NCBI GenBank assembly: GCA_949288715.1
Contig: CASELH010000003.1
Coordinates: forward strand, 1 to 64,000
Direction: 5' to 3'
DNA from: an uncultured Bacteroides sp.
GTDB taxonomy: Bacteria > Bacteroidota > Bacteroidia > Bacteroidales > Bacteroidaceae
DNA: 64,000 nucleotides
Shown: positions 45,982 to 54,562 of the stretch, one piece after another
Layout of the letters: each line of letters starts with the position of its first letter
Numbering within the stretch: the first letter of the stretch is position 1
Notes under the pieces: model-generated
Told to the model about the DNA's origin: nothing
Databases searched by the model: none
Seen by the model: only the letters and a program-made list of their open reading frames with translations
Program-made: the position numbers and the translations under genes

Positions 45982-46740
45982 TTATTTAATTGTTATACCT
46001 CCATCTACTATTAAGCCTTGCCCGTTCATGTACGTTGCCTGCGGGCTGCACAGCCACAGCACGGCATCGGCAATCTCGCTCGGCTTGCCCAAACGGCCTG
46101 CCGGAATGTCTTTTGTGAATTGCTGTTCCAAAGCCGGGTTGCGGGTAATCAGTTCGTCCACCATAGCCGTCTGTATGACGCCCGGACATACTGCATTGAT
46201 ACGGATGCCCCTACCGGCATAATCGATGGCAGCCGTCTTCGTCAAGCCCAGCACCGCATGCTTGCAGGCAATGTAAGCAGCCTGTCCCGGGAAACCTACC
46301 ACGCCGCCTGCCGAAGAAGTATTCACAATAGCCCCATAGCCTTGCTGCAACATCTGAAGGATTTCATAACGCATGCAGTTCCACACCCCTTTCAGGTCTA
46401 CGGCTACCGTGCGGTCAAACTCCTCGTCCGTAATCTCCGCCATAGGCCGTTGCGGCGTCTGTATGCCGGCATTGTTGTGGGCAGCATCCAAGTGCCCGTA
46501 CTCCGACACAATCCAGTCCACCATCTGCTTCACGGCCTGCGTGTCTGCCACATCAATACGGTACGGCACAGCTTTCCACCCTTCGGCCGCCAGCTTTTCA
46601 GCCTGCGCCTTCGGCTCGTTGATGTCTGCCAAAACGGTGATATACCCGGCGCGGGCAAATGCCTCCGCGCATGCCAATCCGATGCCCATACCAGCACCGG
46701 TTACCAATGCTACTTTTTGTGTTGTTGATGTCATGTTCAT
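45982..46740 (-). CDS. Short-chain dehydrogenase/reductase
   Basis: A 252-aa NAD(P)-dependent classical SDR. The cofactor motif is VTGAGMGIGLACAEAFARAG with an Asp after the second strand (VLADIN), which favours NAD. NNAGI, NTSSAGGVVG and the catalytic YIACK (Tyr-x3-Lys) are present. The substrate is unknown. It is the first gene of an operon with the acetyltransferase, with a promoter at 46762-46769. Confidence 0.94.
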   Translation of the reverse strand: MNMTSTTQKVALVTGAGMGIGLACAEAFARAGYITVLADINEPKAQAEKLAAEGWKAVPYRIDVADTQAVKQMVDWIVSEYGHLDAAHNNAGIQTPQRPMAEITDEEFDRTVAVDLKGVWNCMRYEILQMLQQGYGAIVNTSSAGGVVGFPGQAAYIACKHAVLGLTKTAAIDYAGRGIRINAVCPGVIQTAMVDELITRNPALEQQFTKDIPAGRLGKPSEIADAVLWLCSPQATYMNGQGLIVDGGITIK

Positions 46741-46761
46741 TACCTTTCATTGATTCTGCCG

Positions 46762-46769
46762 CAAAGGTA
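46762..46769 (-). promoter_or_regulatory. -7 element for the SDR operon
   Basis: Minus strand TACCTTTG, 21 bp before the ATG at 46740. No -33 element at the right spacing was found. Confidence 0.55.
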
Positions 46770-46899
46770 GCGCAAGCCGGCGAGCGGGAATGTAAACATT
46801 TTACTGACGTTTGTAGACATCTTACGGATGTGCTACATAGAGACCATAGAACATGGAGGAGCATTCCCCGCAAACCAAAGGAATATTAACATGAAAGCA

Positions 46900-46930
46900 T
46901 TGGACGAAGTTAATTATTTCGTTACCTTTG
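46900..46930 (+). promoter_or_regulatory. Promoter of the HigBA-type module
   Basis: TTG at 46900-46902, 20 bp, then TACCTTTG at 46923-46930. The -7 element overlaps the longer in-frame start at 46928, so translation should begin at 46952. Confidence 0.7.
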
Positions 46931-46951
46931 CAAAAAGAATATCAAACAGCC

Positions 46952-47299
46952 ATGGAATACATTAGAAAAGTAAAAATCTTCAAGACCTATTTTAAGGAGT
47001 TCTATATTGCCCAAAGCGATGAAGTCCGAAGGAAAATAGACTACGTAATAGAACTTATAAAATCAATAGATAGAGTACCTACAACATACTTGAAACAGAT
47101 AGAAAATGTTTCAGGATTATATGAAATCAGAGTACAACATGCAGGAAATATTTACCGGATATTTTGCTGCAACGATAAAGGACAATTGGTAATTCTGTTC
47201 AATGGCTTCCAAAAAAAGACGCAAAAAACGCCGGCCAAAGAAATAAAGAGAGCAACAGCAATCATGAAAGAATATTTTGAAACCCAAAAACATCAATGA
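46952..47299 (+). CDS. higB: HigB/Gp49-type toxin
   Basis: A 115-aa protein of the RelE/ParE superfamily, Gp49-like (HigB) branch: MEYIRKVKIFKTYFKEFYIA, IENVSGLYEIRVQHAGNIYR, IFCCNDKGQLVILFNGFQKK. These toxins cleave mRNA in the ribosome. Toxin-first gene order with an XRE antitoxin just downstream is the Hig arrangement. The conserved Arg-rich strand (YRIFCC) and the Phe-x-Lys-Lys segment are intact. Confidence 0.9.
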   Translation: MEYIRKVKIFKTYFKEFYIAQSDEVRRKIDYVIELIKSIDRVPTTYLKQIENVSGLYEIRVQHAGNIYRIFCCNDKGQLVILFNGFQKKTQKTPAKEIKRATAIMKEYFETQKHQ

Positions 47300-47300
47300 T

Positions 47301-47624
47301 ATGAACAAAGAAGACGAGAAAAAAAATATGGCAATTTTAGCCTGTGGAGATGACTACGATGAACTTTTAGAAATCCAATATGGTCCCAAAGGCACCCCCA
47401 CCCGCGACCAATTCGACCGCGATGCCGAAGCTTTCATCCTGGCTGAACGGCTGAAAGAAGAACGCAAAAAAGCCGGACTGACCCAAGCTCAACTTGCCGA
47501 GAAAATCGGGACCAAAAAGTCCTACATCTCCCGCATCGAGAATGGGCATGCCGACGTGCAGCTGTCCACCCTCTTCAAGATTTTCCAAGGACTGGGCAAG
47601 CGGGTCAGCGTCACCATCTGGTAA
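47301..47624 (+). CDS. higA: HigA-type antitoxin (XRE family)
   Basis: A 107-aa protein. The first 45 residues are acidic. The C-terminal half is a Cro/CI helix-turn-helix (ERLKEERKKAGLTQAQLAEK, IGTKKSYISRIENGHADVQL). It begins 1 bp after the toxin stop, which sets the start at 47301, not the upstream ATG at 47277. It should neutralise the toxin and repress the promoter at 46900-46930. Confidence 0.9.
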   Translation: MNKEDEKKNMAILACGDDYDELLEIQYGPKGTPTRDQFDRDAEAFILAERLKEERKKAGLTQAQLAEKIGTKKSYISRIENGHADVQLSTLFKIFQGLGKRVSVTIW

Positions 47625-47698
47625 ACGCCCGCAAAGCCCTCCCCTGCCCCCAACTGGGCAAACCACAAAACAAGAAGCCCATAAACAACCAAAGCCAC

Positions 47699-48082
47699 AT
47701 GAAACTCGACCACATCGCCCTCTACGTGAACGACCTTGAAGCCGCACGCCTGTTCTTCACCCGCTACTTCGGCGCCACGGCCAACCCCATGTACCACAAC
47801 CCCCGCACGGGGCTGAAGACTTACTTCCTGACGTTCTCCGGCGGGGCACGCCTGGAAATCATGACGCGCCCCGACCTGCAGGACGACGACAAACACCCCC
47901 GGCGCACGGGCTTCATACACATTTCCTTCTCCGTAGGAGGAAAAGAGCAGGTAGACCGCCTCACCGAACAGCTCCGTGCCGATGGCTACCGAGTAGTGGA
48001 CGGTCCGCGCACCACGGGCGACGGCTATTATGAAAGCTGCATCGAAGGCCCCGAGGGCAATCTGATAGAAATCACGGCATAA
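47699..48082 (+). CDS. VOC/glyoxalase family protein
   Basis: A 127-aa protein of the vicinal-oxygen-chelate fold. It has two beta-alpha-beta-beta-beta modules: MKLDHIALYVNDLEAARLFF and HPRRTGFIHISFSVGGKEQV. Likely metal ligands are His5, His79-type (FIHISF) and Glu in NLIEIT. Length and layout are like glyoxalase I or fosfomycin-resistance proteins, but the substrate is unknown. It lies 75 bp after the antitoxin gene. Confidence 0.85.
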   Translation: MKLDHIALYVNDLEAARLFFTRYFGATANPMYHNPRTGLKTYFLTFSGGARLEIMTRPDLQDDDKHPRRTGFIHISFSVGGKEQVDRLTEQLRADGYRVVDGPRTTGDGYYESCIEGPEGNLIEITA

Positions 48083-48120
48083 AGACGGGCAGCAGCCCCT
48101 TACGCCTTCGCGCGGATTGC

Positions 48121-48291
48121 GCATAGATATGCACAATCCGCGTTCTTTTTATGCATACTTATGCGCCATACCCGGGCCGTTTCTCAGTCGTACCAAGTTC
48201 GTACCAAAGTCGTACCATGTTCGCTCTTTTTCTCTCGCTATAGGAGCGAACAAGAAGCGAATTTGGAGGGTATCAGATTGCATAGATATGC
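48121..48291. repeat. 12-bp direct repeats flanking element copy B
   Basis: GCATAGATATGC occurs at 48121-48132 and 48280-48291, each preceded by GATTGC-like sequence. The two copies bracket repeat element B almost symmetrically (gaps of 45 and 28 bp). The 12-mer is itself nearly self-complementary. Confidence 0.6.
48178..48251 (+). repeat. 11-bp array with terminal hairpin, copy B
   Basis: CGTACC begins at 48189, 48200 and 48211, and CGCTCT at 48222, exactly 11 bp apart, with a degenerate unit at 48178. GCTATAGGA follows (48237-48245). GTTCGCTC (48219-48226) pairs with GAGCGAAC (48244-48251), a perfect 8-bp stem. It lies between convergent genes. Confidence 0.82.
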
Positions 48292-48309
48292 AAAGGGGAA
48301 GGGGAGAAA

Positions 48310-48954
48310 TTACAGTCCGAAATTCACTACATAGTGCTGCTTGTTCTTGGTGCGGTCGAAGAAAAGGATGCCCAGGTCGTACAGGTCGAAGGTGACGCCC
48401 ACCCGCTCGTCGCGCTGCATCCGGCGCCATAAATGGCGCATGGCGCGCGTGTAGCCCACGCCCTCCACCACGAAGACCGAACGCTGCGTGGTGCGCGTGG
48501 CACAGAGGCGGAACACTTCTTCCACAAACTCCGGGCGGCGGTAGTCGTGCAGGTAAAGGAAGTCCACCGGTACATCGGGCTCCAGAAACAGCATGGACAG
48601 GTCGGCAGCAGGCGTATACTCCGCCCCCGTGCATGCCGCCTTCAGGTAGAGGGCGGAGGCGGAAAGGCGCCCGGCATCCACAATAAGCTGCGGCCGGCAA
48701 TAATTGACGATGCGGAACAGTAGCCGCTTCACCTTGCGGGATTCGTAGCCCCAATCCCTGCCACGGGCGGGAGCCTGCGCCCGTTCCAGCAGAATTAGTT
48801 CACGGTACTTGTAGTAAGGCAACCGCTGGTACACCACGTCCGTAATGAAGTCGAAGGCAAAGGGGGAGTGCACCCCGTATCCACGCCTGTGGCGGAAACG
48901 GAGCAGCCATACGAACGGGTGCATGCAGCGGAGTAATAGACGGTTCATGGGCAT
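48310..48954 (-). CDS. Methyltransferase-like protein of Bacteroidetes
   Basis: A 214-aa protein. The conserved N-terminal text RFRHRRGYGVHSPFAFDFIT is characteristic of a Bacteroidetes family. The middle has a Rossmann-like strand and loop (PQLIVDAGRLSASALYLKAA) in the place of a SAM-binding site, but the usual GxGxG is lost. It may therefore be a degenerate or atypical methyltransferase. The start at 48954 follows a good promoter, and a second ATG is 6 bp on. No operon partner. Confidence 0.7.
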   Translation of the reverse strand: MPMNRLLLRCMHPFVWLLRFRHRRGYGVHSPFAFDFITDVVYQRLPYYKYRELILLERAQAPARGRDWGYESRKVKRLLFRIVNYCRPQLIVDAGRLSASALYLKAACTGAEYTPAADLSMLFLEPDVPVDFLYLHDYRRPEFVEEVFRLCATRTTQRSVFVVEGVGYTRAMRHLWRRMQRDERVGVTFDLYDLGILFFDRTKNKQHYVVNFGL

Positions 48955-48969
48955 ACGGTTTCTACGCCG

Positions 48970-49000
48970 CAAAGGTACGGCATTTCCAGCGAACGGGCAA
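48970..49000 (-). promoter_or_regulatory. Promoter of the methyltransferase-like gene
   Basis: Minus strand: TTG at 48998-49000, 20 bp, then TACCTTTG at 48970-48977. The predicted start leaves about 10 nt before the ATG at 48954. Confidence 0.65.
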
Positions 49001-49105
49001 CAAGCCCGGCGATGCACGCCTTGCGGCTCTTTCATTTAAGCACGGAGTAAAGGCTCTTCTGCTCCCCTATTGAGGTTATGCTGAAGTGAAAAAGGAATTT
49101 TTCAC

Positions 49106-49168
49106 CCGCAGATGACGCAGATAGCGCAGATCTTTATTTTTTATCTGTGTAATCCGCGTCATCTGCGG
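49106..49168. repeat. Interspersed-type inverted repeat
   Basis: CCGCAGATGACGC (49106-49118) and GCGTCATCTGCGG (49156-49168) are perfect 13-bp complements. They extend inward to 26-bp arms with four mismatches (49106-49131 and 49143-49168) around an AT-rich 11-nt loop. It resembles the extragenic palindromes common in Bacteroides. It lies about 100 bp after the GH95 stop and may also end that transcript. Confidence 0.7.
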
Positions 49169-49269
49169 ATGAAGAATGACTTGTTAATGTCTCCCGGCCA
49201 GCCCAGAAGGACGATGCTCTACTTTGCACCCGAAGTCTAAATGAAAGTGACGTAGGCACGCCTCCTGCC

Positions 49270-51735
49270 TCAACGGAACAAGAGGGTGCAACGCTCGCCT
49301 TGATTCAATTTGAGGGTTATCATGTGGTCGGTGCACGTGGTGGTTCCGCCGTCCGTAGTGCAGGTGGCCTGGCTTACACCGGCAGGCATTTTCACCACAA
49401 ACGTGCCCGGCACTAATGCCGTCACCACCGCCTGCACGGCACGGCCGTCGCGCCACTGCAGGTCGACTGCCGCCCCTCCCCTTACGCGCATGCCTTGGAA
49501 TGAGCCTTCGGCCCACGACGTGGGCAAGGCGGGCAGCAGATGGATGAAGCCCTCGTGGCTCTGCAACAGCATTTCGCCGATGCCTGCCGCTCCGCCGAAG
49601 TTGCCGTCTATCTGGAAGGGCGGGTGCGAGCAGAACAGGTTGGGGAAGGTGCCGCTGCCATGGTGGCGGCTGACGGGGTCGACGGCCGGGTACAAAAGGC
49701 TACGGAACAACTTCCAGGCACGGTCGCCGTCGCCCAGGCGTGCCCAGAAGTTCACTTTCCAGGCGCGGCTCCATCCGGTGGCCTCATCGCCCCGGCGGTT
49801 CAAGGTCACGCGGCAGGCTTCAGCCAGTTCCGGCGTGCGGGTGGGCGATATCTGGTTGCCGGGATGCAGGCCATAGAGGTGGGACACGTGGCGGTGGTGC
49901 ACATCCACCTCGCGGTAGTCTTCCAGCCACTCCTGCAGGTATCCTTCTTTGCTGACCTGCATGGGCGGGAAATCCTCCATGTCGCGTTCCAGGGCCAGGG
50001 CAAATGCTTCGTCGCAATCCAGCAACCGCGCGGCTGCCGCCACGTTGGTATAGAGCTCGCGCAGCAGTTGCACGTCCATCGTGGGGCCCATGCAGATGCT
50101 GACAGGTGTCAGCGTGTCGCCCGGCAGGTAGAAGGTATTCTCCGGCGAGGAGGTGGGCGCCGTCACCAGCCAGCCGTGCTTGGGCTCGCGGACGGTGGTG
50201 GAACGGAAGAACTCAGCCGCGCCCTTCATCATGGGATAGATGCGGCGCAGGTAGTCCATGTCGCGCGTATAGAGGAAGTGTTCCCACAGGTGGGCACACA
50301 GCCAGGCCCCGCCCGTATTGGTGGCACCCCACGAGGGGTGTTCGCCGGGAGCGGTGTAGTTCCACACGTTGGTCATCATGTGCAGCACCCAGCCTTGGGC
50401 CTCATCGCCATAAAAGGAGCGTGCCGACTGCCTGCCCGAGGGGACCAGACGCTCGACCAAGGTGACAAGGGGCTGATACAGTTCGGAGAGGCCGGCCTGT
50501 TCCAGCGGCCAATGGTTCATCTGGATGTTGATATTGGTGTGGTAGTCACCGTTCCAGGGAGTCTGTGTGCCGTTGGCCCAAAGCCCTTGCAGGTTAGGCG
50601 GCAGGCTGCCGGGACGGGTGCTGCTGATGAGCAGGTAGCGGCCGTAGTTGTAGTACAGCGCGGCAAGTCCCGGCGAGGGGGCATCGGCAAAGCGCAGCAG
50701 GCGTTGGTCGATGGGCAGGACGTCGTCCGGCGAGGCGGGAAGCGTGAGCGACACCCGGTCGTACAGGGCACGGTGGGCCTCCACATGGGTTTGCCGCATG
50801 GACTGCCTCGGAGGGTCATACGCCGAGAGCTGCTCCTTCAACAGCTTCATGCAGGCAACATCCAGCAGGCTGTCGGCATGCTCCACATACCGCTCTCCGG
50901 GAAAGTCCGTGCCCGCTGCTGCGAAAGAGGTGGCAGCAGACACGACTATCCAAGCCTCATTGGCACCGGTCAGGGCAACGCCCCCGGCTTCAGATATGCT
51001 CAGGCTACCGCCCAGCGGCAATACCCGGAGCGCCGTGTGGAAGCGCATGCCTTCGTGGGCGGGGTTGCCGCTGTCCAGTTGCCCGTCCAGCAGTAGCGTC
51101 TGCCCGTCAGTGGTGACCAACGCGCGCTCGGGGCGGCTGAGTTGTGCTGAGAATGTCAGTGCGCCTTCACGCGAGGCGGTGAGGTGCACCAGCATCACGT
51201 CGTGGGCACGCGAGGTGAAATATTCCCGCTTGTAGTCTACTCCCCCGCTGCGGAAGGAGGTGGTGGCCATGGCATCGCGCAGCGACAGTGTGCGCAGGTA
51301 GTTCTGCACATCGGCTTCATCCTCCCCCTGTACGGACTGGAGGATGTCCAAAAAGCCTAAGACCTGATAGGTGCCGTAGCGCCCGTCGGTCTCCTGCTTT
51401 TTGGGAACAAAGCTGCGGTACATCAGCTCTTGTGCCTCAAGGTTCTTGCCCTCGAACAGCAGTTGGCGGATTTCCGGCAGGCTGCGCGCGGCATCGGGAT
51501 TACTGTAGTCGGACTCCGAGCCACTCCACAGGGAGATGTCGTTGAGCACGATGCGTTCGTGCCGGATGCCGCCGTCGGGCATCATGCCCAGCCGCCCGTT
51601 GCCCAAAGGCAAGGTTTCCTCCCAGATGGAGGCGGGAGCCGTGTAATACAAGCGGTGGTTGCAGGTATCGGCTGGAGTCGATGCCCACACGCGTGCCACC
51701 GCACAGAGAAGTAAAAAGGTCAGGATGCGTTTCAT
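49270..51735 (-). CDS. GH95 alpha-L-fucosidase
   Basis: Inverting alpha-1,2-L-fucosidase, 821 aa, exported (MKRILTFLLLCAVARVWAST). The N-terminal beta-domain begins with LPLGNGRLGMMPDGGIRHER and DISLWSGSESDY, the classic GH95 text. The (alpha/alpha)6 barrel carries the catalytic Asn pair in HTNINIQMNHWP, the acid Glu in PTSSPENTF and the Asp in IDGNFGGAAGIGE. In PUL-2 it would remove terminal fucose from fucogalactoxyloglucan side chains. Last gene of the locus, 28 bp after the GH2 gene. Confidence 0.95.
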   Translation of the reverse strand: MKRILTFLLLCAVARVWASTPADTCNHRLYYTAPASIWEETLPLGNGRLGMMPDGGIRHERIVLNDISLWSGSESDYSNPDAARSLPEIRQLLFEGKNLEAQELMYRSFVPKKQETDGRYGTYQVLGFLDILQSVQGEDEADVQNYLRTLSLRDAMATTSFRSGGVDYKREYFTSRAHDVMLVHLTASREGALTFSAQLSRPERALVTTDGQTLLLDGQLDSGNPAHEGMRFHTALRVLPLGGSLSISEAGGVALTGANEAWIVVSAATSFAAAGTDFPGERYVEHADSLLDVACMKLLKEQLSAYDPPRQSMRQTHVEAHRALYDRVSLTLPASPDDVLPIDQRLLRFADAPSPGLAALYYNYGRYLLISSTRPGSLPPNLQGLWANGTQTPWNGDYHTNINIQMNHWPLEQAGLSELYQPLVTLVERLVPSGRQSARSFYGDEAQGWVLHMMTNVWNYTAPGEHPSWGATNTGGAWLCAHLWEHFLYTRDMDYLRRIYPMMKGAAEFFRSTTVREPKHGWLVTAPTSSPENTFYLPGDTLTPVSICMGPTMDVQLLRELYTNVAAAARLLDCDEAFALALERDMEDFPPMQVSKEGYLQEWLEDYREVDVHHRHVSHLYGLHPGNQISPTRTPELAEACRVTLNRRGDEATGWSRAWKVNFWARLGDGDRAWKLFRSLLYPAVDPVSRHHGSGTFPNLFCSHPPFQIDGNFGGAAGIGEMLLQSHEGFIHLLPALPTSWAEGSFQGMRVRGGAAVDLQWRDGRAVQAVVTALVPGTFVVKMPAGVSQATCTTDGGTTTCTDHMITLKLNQGERCTLLFR

Positions 51736-51763
51736 AAACTTCAGCTATAAAAGTGCATATCAT

Positions 51764-54295
51764 TTACTTGGCTTTCAGCCCGATGGTAGCTTCTTCCAGC
51801 CCATCGGACGTGGCGGAGAGCTTGATGCTGCCCTTCCGACCATTGTTCTGCACCACCACGAGACACTTGCCATAGAAGGCCTTGCGGTGATTGTCCTTGA
51901 AGCGCTCCATGGAGATGGGGCTGCCATTGTCCACACCGGCTATGAAGCCTGTGCCTTCCACCTGGAAGCGGATATCGTTTTCGGCCCAGGGGCAGAGGTT
52001 GCCGTCCTTGTCCAGCACTTCCACCGTCACGAAACTCAGGTCGCGCCCGTCGGCCTGCAGGGTGCTGCGATCGGGGGTGAGGCGTATTTGGGCAGGCTCG
52101 CCGGCAGTGTGTATCTCTTGCGTGGCCACCTCCTTGCCATCCTTGCGGGATACGGCCTTTATGGTACCCGGCTCGAAGGTGACGCGCCACATGACATGGA
52201 ACTCACCGTCGGCTTTGGTGCGCACGCCCTGCGAGCGGCCGTTGACGTACAACTCCACCTCGTCGGCATTGTTGTAGTAGGCCCACAGGTCGATGGTTTG
52301 GCCCGGCTGCCAGTTCCAGTGGGGGAAGAGGTGCAACACCGTCTTGTCCGGGCGCCATTCGCTCTGATACATGTAATAGATGTCTTTCGGGAAGCCGGCC
52401 AGGTCTACGATACCGAAGTAGCTGCTGCGTGCAGGCCAGCCGTAGGGAGTGGGCTCGCCCAGGTAGTCAAAGCCCGTCCAGATGTATTGCCCGGAGATGA
52501 AGGGATTCTGCTTCACCAGCTTCCAAGTGCCTTCGTGGTAATTGCCCCAAGGCACGTGGCAGTTGTCGTAGGAGGAGCAGGAGAAAGATTCATCGTAGAA
52601 GGGAATGTCCCACCGCGAGGGCCAGACGTACATCGAGTCGCTGGGCATGCGGTAGTAGCCGCGCGTCATGAGGCCGGACACGCTCTCGGTGACAATAAAA
52701 GGCTTGCCGGGGAAGTTCTGGGGCACGCCCATGAACCAGTCGTCGTGGTAGTTGAAGCCGATGATGTCCAGCGCACCGCTGCGGAAGAGGTGGTTATTAG
52801 GGTTGGGCTCGTTGCACCCGGCAGTTACGGGACGCGTGGGGTCGAGGGCGCGTACCATATCGGCCAGCTTCTTGGTGAGGAGGGAGTTGACAGACATTTC
52901 GCCGTCTTCCTTGGCCAGCATCTCCTTGCTGTGGCCGAAATTCAGCACCAGGTTGGCCTCCTCCAGGCTGAGGGTATCGGCCTTGGCATCGCTCCATTGC
53001 TCGAGCACCTCGTTGCCTATGCTCCAGATGAAGATGGAGGGGTGGTTACGGTCGCGCACCACGAGGTCGGTCAGGTCGCGCTCGTGCCACTCGTTGAAGT
53101 AGCGGGCATAATCGTGAGCGGTTTTCTTCTTTCGCCACATGTCAAAGGTTTCATCCATGACAATGAAGCCCATGCGGTCGCACAGGTCGAGCAACTCGGG
53201 GGCAGGCGGATTGTGCGAGCAGCGGATGCCGTTGCAACCCATTTCCTTCAATATCTCCAGCTGGCGCTCGATGGCACGGGTGTTGACCGCCGCGCCCAAG
53301 CAACCCAGGTCGTGGTGCATGCACACACCGTTTATCTTGACGTGCTGCCCGTTGAGGAAGAAGCCTTTCTGGGTGTCGAACTTGAAGGTGCGGATGCCGA
53401 AGGGCGTGTGATAGACATCGGTCACCTGCCCGTCGGCCAGCACGGTGGTGCGCACATCATAGAGGTAGGGATTCTCCAGGCACCACAGTGTGGGATTGTC
53501 GAGGGCAAGCTCTTGCACGGCCTCTGTCTTTGCCTGGGGCTGGGCCTGGAGGGAGGAAGCTGTAGCTTGGGCCACGACGTTGCCTTGGGCATCGACCAGC
53601 TCGGTGCGGACTTCTACTGCCGTGGGCTGACTGAGGGTATTGTCCACCGCGGTGCGCACGGTGAGGCGGGCATGGTTCTTGGTCACCTCGTCGGCCGTGA
53701 CGTGGGTGCCCCACTGTGCCACATGCACGGGCTGGAGCTTGCGCAGCCACACGTTGCGGTAGATGCCGCAGCCGGAGTACCAGCGCGAGTTGGGCTGCTC
53801 GGCATTGTCCACCCGCACGGCCAGGACGTTCTCAGCTCCCCACTTGATGTAGGGCGTGAGGTCGTAGCTGAAGGAGATGTATCCGTAGGGACGGGTGCCC
53901 AGTTCGTGGCCGTTGATGTAGACGGTGCTGTTCATGTACACGCCGTCGAAGTCTATGTAGAAGCGCAGACCCTCGTCGGCCTTGTCAGCGGTGAAGGTCT
54001 TGCGATACCAGCCCACGCCTCCGGGCAGTGCGCCTCCGCCCGTGCCCGAGGGGTTCTCGCGGGAGAAGTCGCCCTCGATGGCCCAGTCATGGGGCAAGTT
54101 GAGGCGACGCCACGAGGAGTCGTCGTAGGTGGGAGCGGCAGCGTCGGCCACATCGCCCAGCTGGAAGGCCCAGTCGGCGGTGAAGTCCTGGCGGCGCGTA
54201 TCCTCCTGTCCGGCAGGGGCGGCTGTGGGGCTGCATGCGCCTACCACAAGCAGCAGGGCCAGGGCGGGCGCGGCTAAGATGTGTTTCAGTGTCAT
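51764..54295 (-). CDS. GH2 beta-galactosidase
   Basis: An 843-aa lipoprotein (AALALLLVVGACS-type signal) of GH2. A sugar-binding jelly roll (RLNLPHDWAIEGDFSREN), Ig-like domains and a TIM barrel with acid/base Glu in FIWSIGNEVLEQW and probable nucleophile Glu in FIVTESVSGLM. QYIWTGFDYLGEPTPYGWP closes the barrel, and C-terminal beta-domains follow. The start at 54295 is set by the signal peptide; the frame is open 76 codons further but would run through a repeat array. In PUL-2 it should release galactose from xyloglucan oligosaccharides. Confidence 0.93.
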   Translation of the reverse strand: MTLKHILAAPALALLLVVGACSPTAAPAGQEDTRRQDFTADWAFQLGDVADAAAPTYDDSSWRRLNLPHDWAIEGDFSRENPSGTGGGALPGGVGWYRKTFTADKADEGLRFYIDFDGVYMNSTVYINGHELGTRPYGYISFSYDLTPYIKWGAENVLAVRVDNAEQPNSRWYSGCGIYRNVWLRKLQPVHVAQWGTHVTADEVTKNHARLTVRTAVDNTLSQPTAVEVRTELVDAQGNVVAQATASSLQAQPQAKTEAVQELALDNPTLWCLENPYLYDVRTTVLADGQVTDVYHTPFGIRTFKFDTQKGFFLNGQHVKINGVCMHHDLGCLGAAVNTRAIERQLEILKEMGCNGIRCSHNPPAPELLDLCDRMGFIVMDETFDMWRKKKTAHDYARYFNEWHERDLTDLVVRDRNHPSIFIWSIGNEVLEQWSDAKADTLSLEEANLVLNFGHSKEMLAKEDGEMSVNSLLTKKLADMVRALDPTRPVTAGCNEPNPNNHLFRSGALDIIGFNYHDDWFMGVPQNFPGKPFIVTESVSGLMTRGYYRMPSDSMYVWPSRWDIPFYDESFSCSSYDNCHVPWGNYHEGTWKLVKQNPFISGQYIWTGFDYLGEPTPYGWPARSSYFGIVDLAGFPKDIYYMYQSEWRPDKTVLHLFPHWNWQPGQTIDLWAYYNNADEVELYVNGRSQGVRTKADGEFHVMWRVTFEPGTIKAVSRKDGKEVATQEIHTAGEPAQIRLTPDRSTLQADGRDLSFVTVEVLDKDGNLCPWAENDIRFQVEGTGFIAGVDNGSPISMERFKDNHRKAFYGKCLVVVQNNGRKGSIKLSATSDGLEEATIGLKAK

Positions 54296-54346
54296 AACAA
54301 CAAATGAATTATTCAGGTTATCTGTAAATGGTTTTCTATATAAGTA

Positions 54347-54400
54347 AAAGCCTCCCGGCAAGCAGCGGGGGAAAGAGCCCCACCCCCACCAGAAGGCTTT
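54347..54400 (-). terminator. Terminator-like hairpin before GH2
   Basis: AAAGCCT (54347-54353) and AGGCTTT (54394-54400) enclose a GC-rich inner region with GGGG/CCCC pairing. Read on the minus strand it ends GGCTTTTACTT. It lies between the GH31 stop and the GH2 start, so it may attenuate or separate the two genes. Confidence 0.5.
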
Positions 54401-54426
54401 GTAGAGGGGTTGGAAGGTGGCCGACA

Positions 54427-54516
54427 GACAGTGTGCACAATGTCGGGCGGAGAGTGTGCACAATGTCAGGCAGACAGTGTGCACAGTGTCCGATGGAGAG
54501 TGTACACACTGTCTAT
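54427..54516. repeat. Four tandem 23-bp dyad repeats
   Basis: The core GTGTGCAC starts at 54431, 54454 and 54477, and GTGTACAC at 54500, exactly 23 bp apart. Each unit is an imperfect palindrome of the form GACAnTGTGCACAnTGTC. The array lies just after the GH31 stop (minus strand) and before the GH2 gene. Confidence 0.85.
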
Positions 54517-54562
54517 CCCACACTTTACTATGTCTCCTCAGTAGAGCATTGTTTGTAAAGCA

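Larger units (their letters stand above)
48955..49269. other. Intergenic region with large inverted repeat
   Basis: A 315-bp stretch between the methyltransferase-like gene and GH95. It holds the promoter at 48970-49000 and the 26-bp-arm inverted repeat at 49106-49168. No supportable gene. Confidence 0.7.

Noticed and set aside
51659-54277. Long plus-strand frame opposite GH2
   Set aside because: It is an antisense shadow of the GC-rich GH2 codons. GH2 has full catalytic motifs and a signal peptide, while this frame has none.
54427-54516. CRISPR array at the 23-bp repeats
   Set aside because: The repeats are directly joined with only variable linkers of a few bases, and no cas gene is present.
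54296-54523. N-terminal extension of the GH2 enzyme to 54523
   Set aside because: The frame would run through the 23-bp repeats and give a Cys/His-rich non-protein-like text ahead of the signal peptide.
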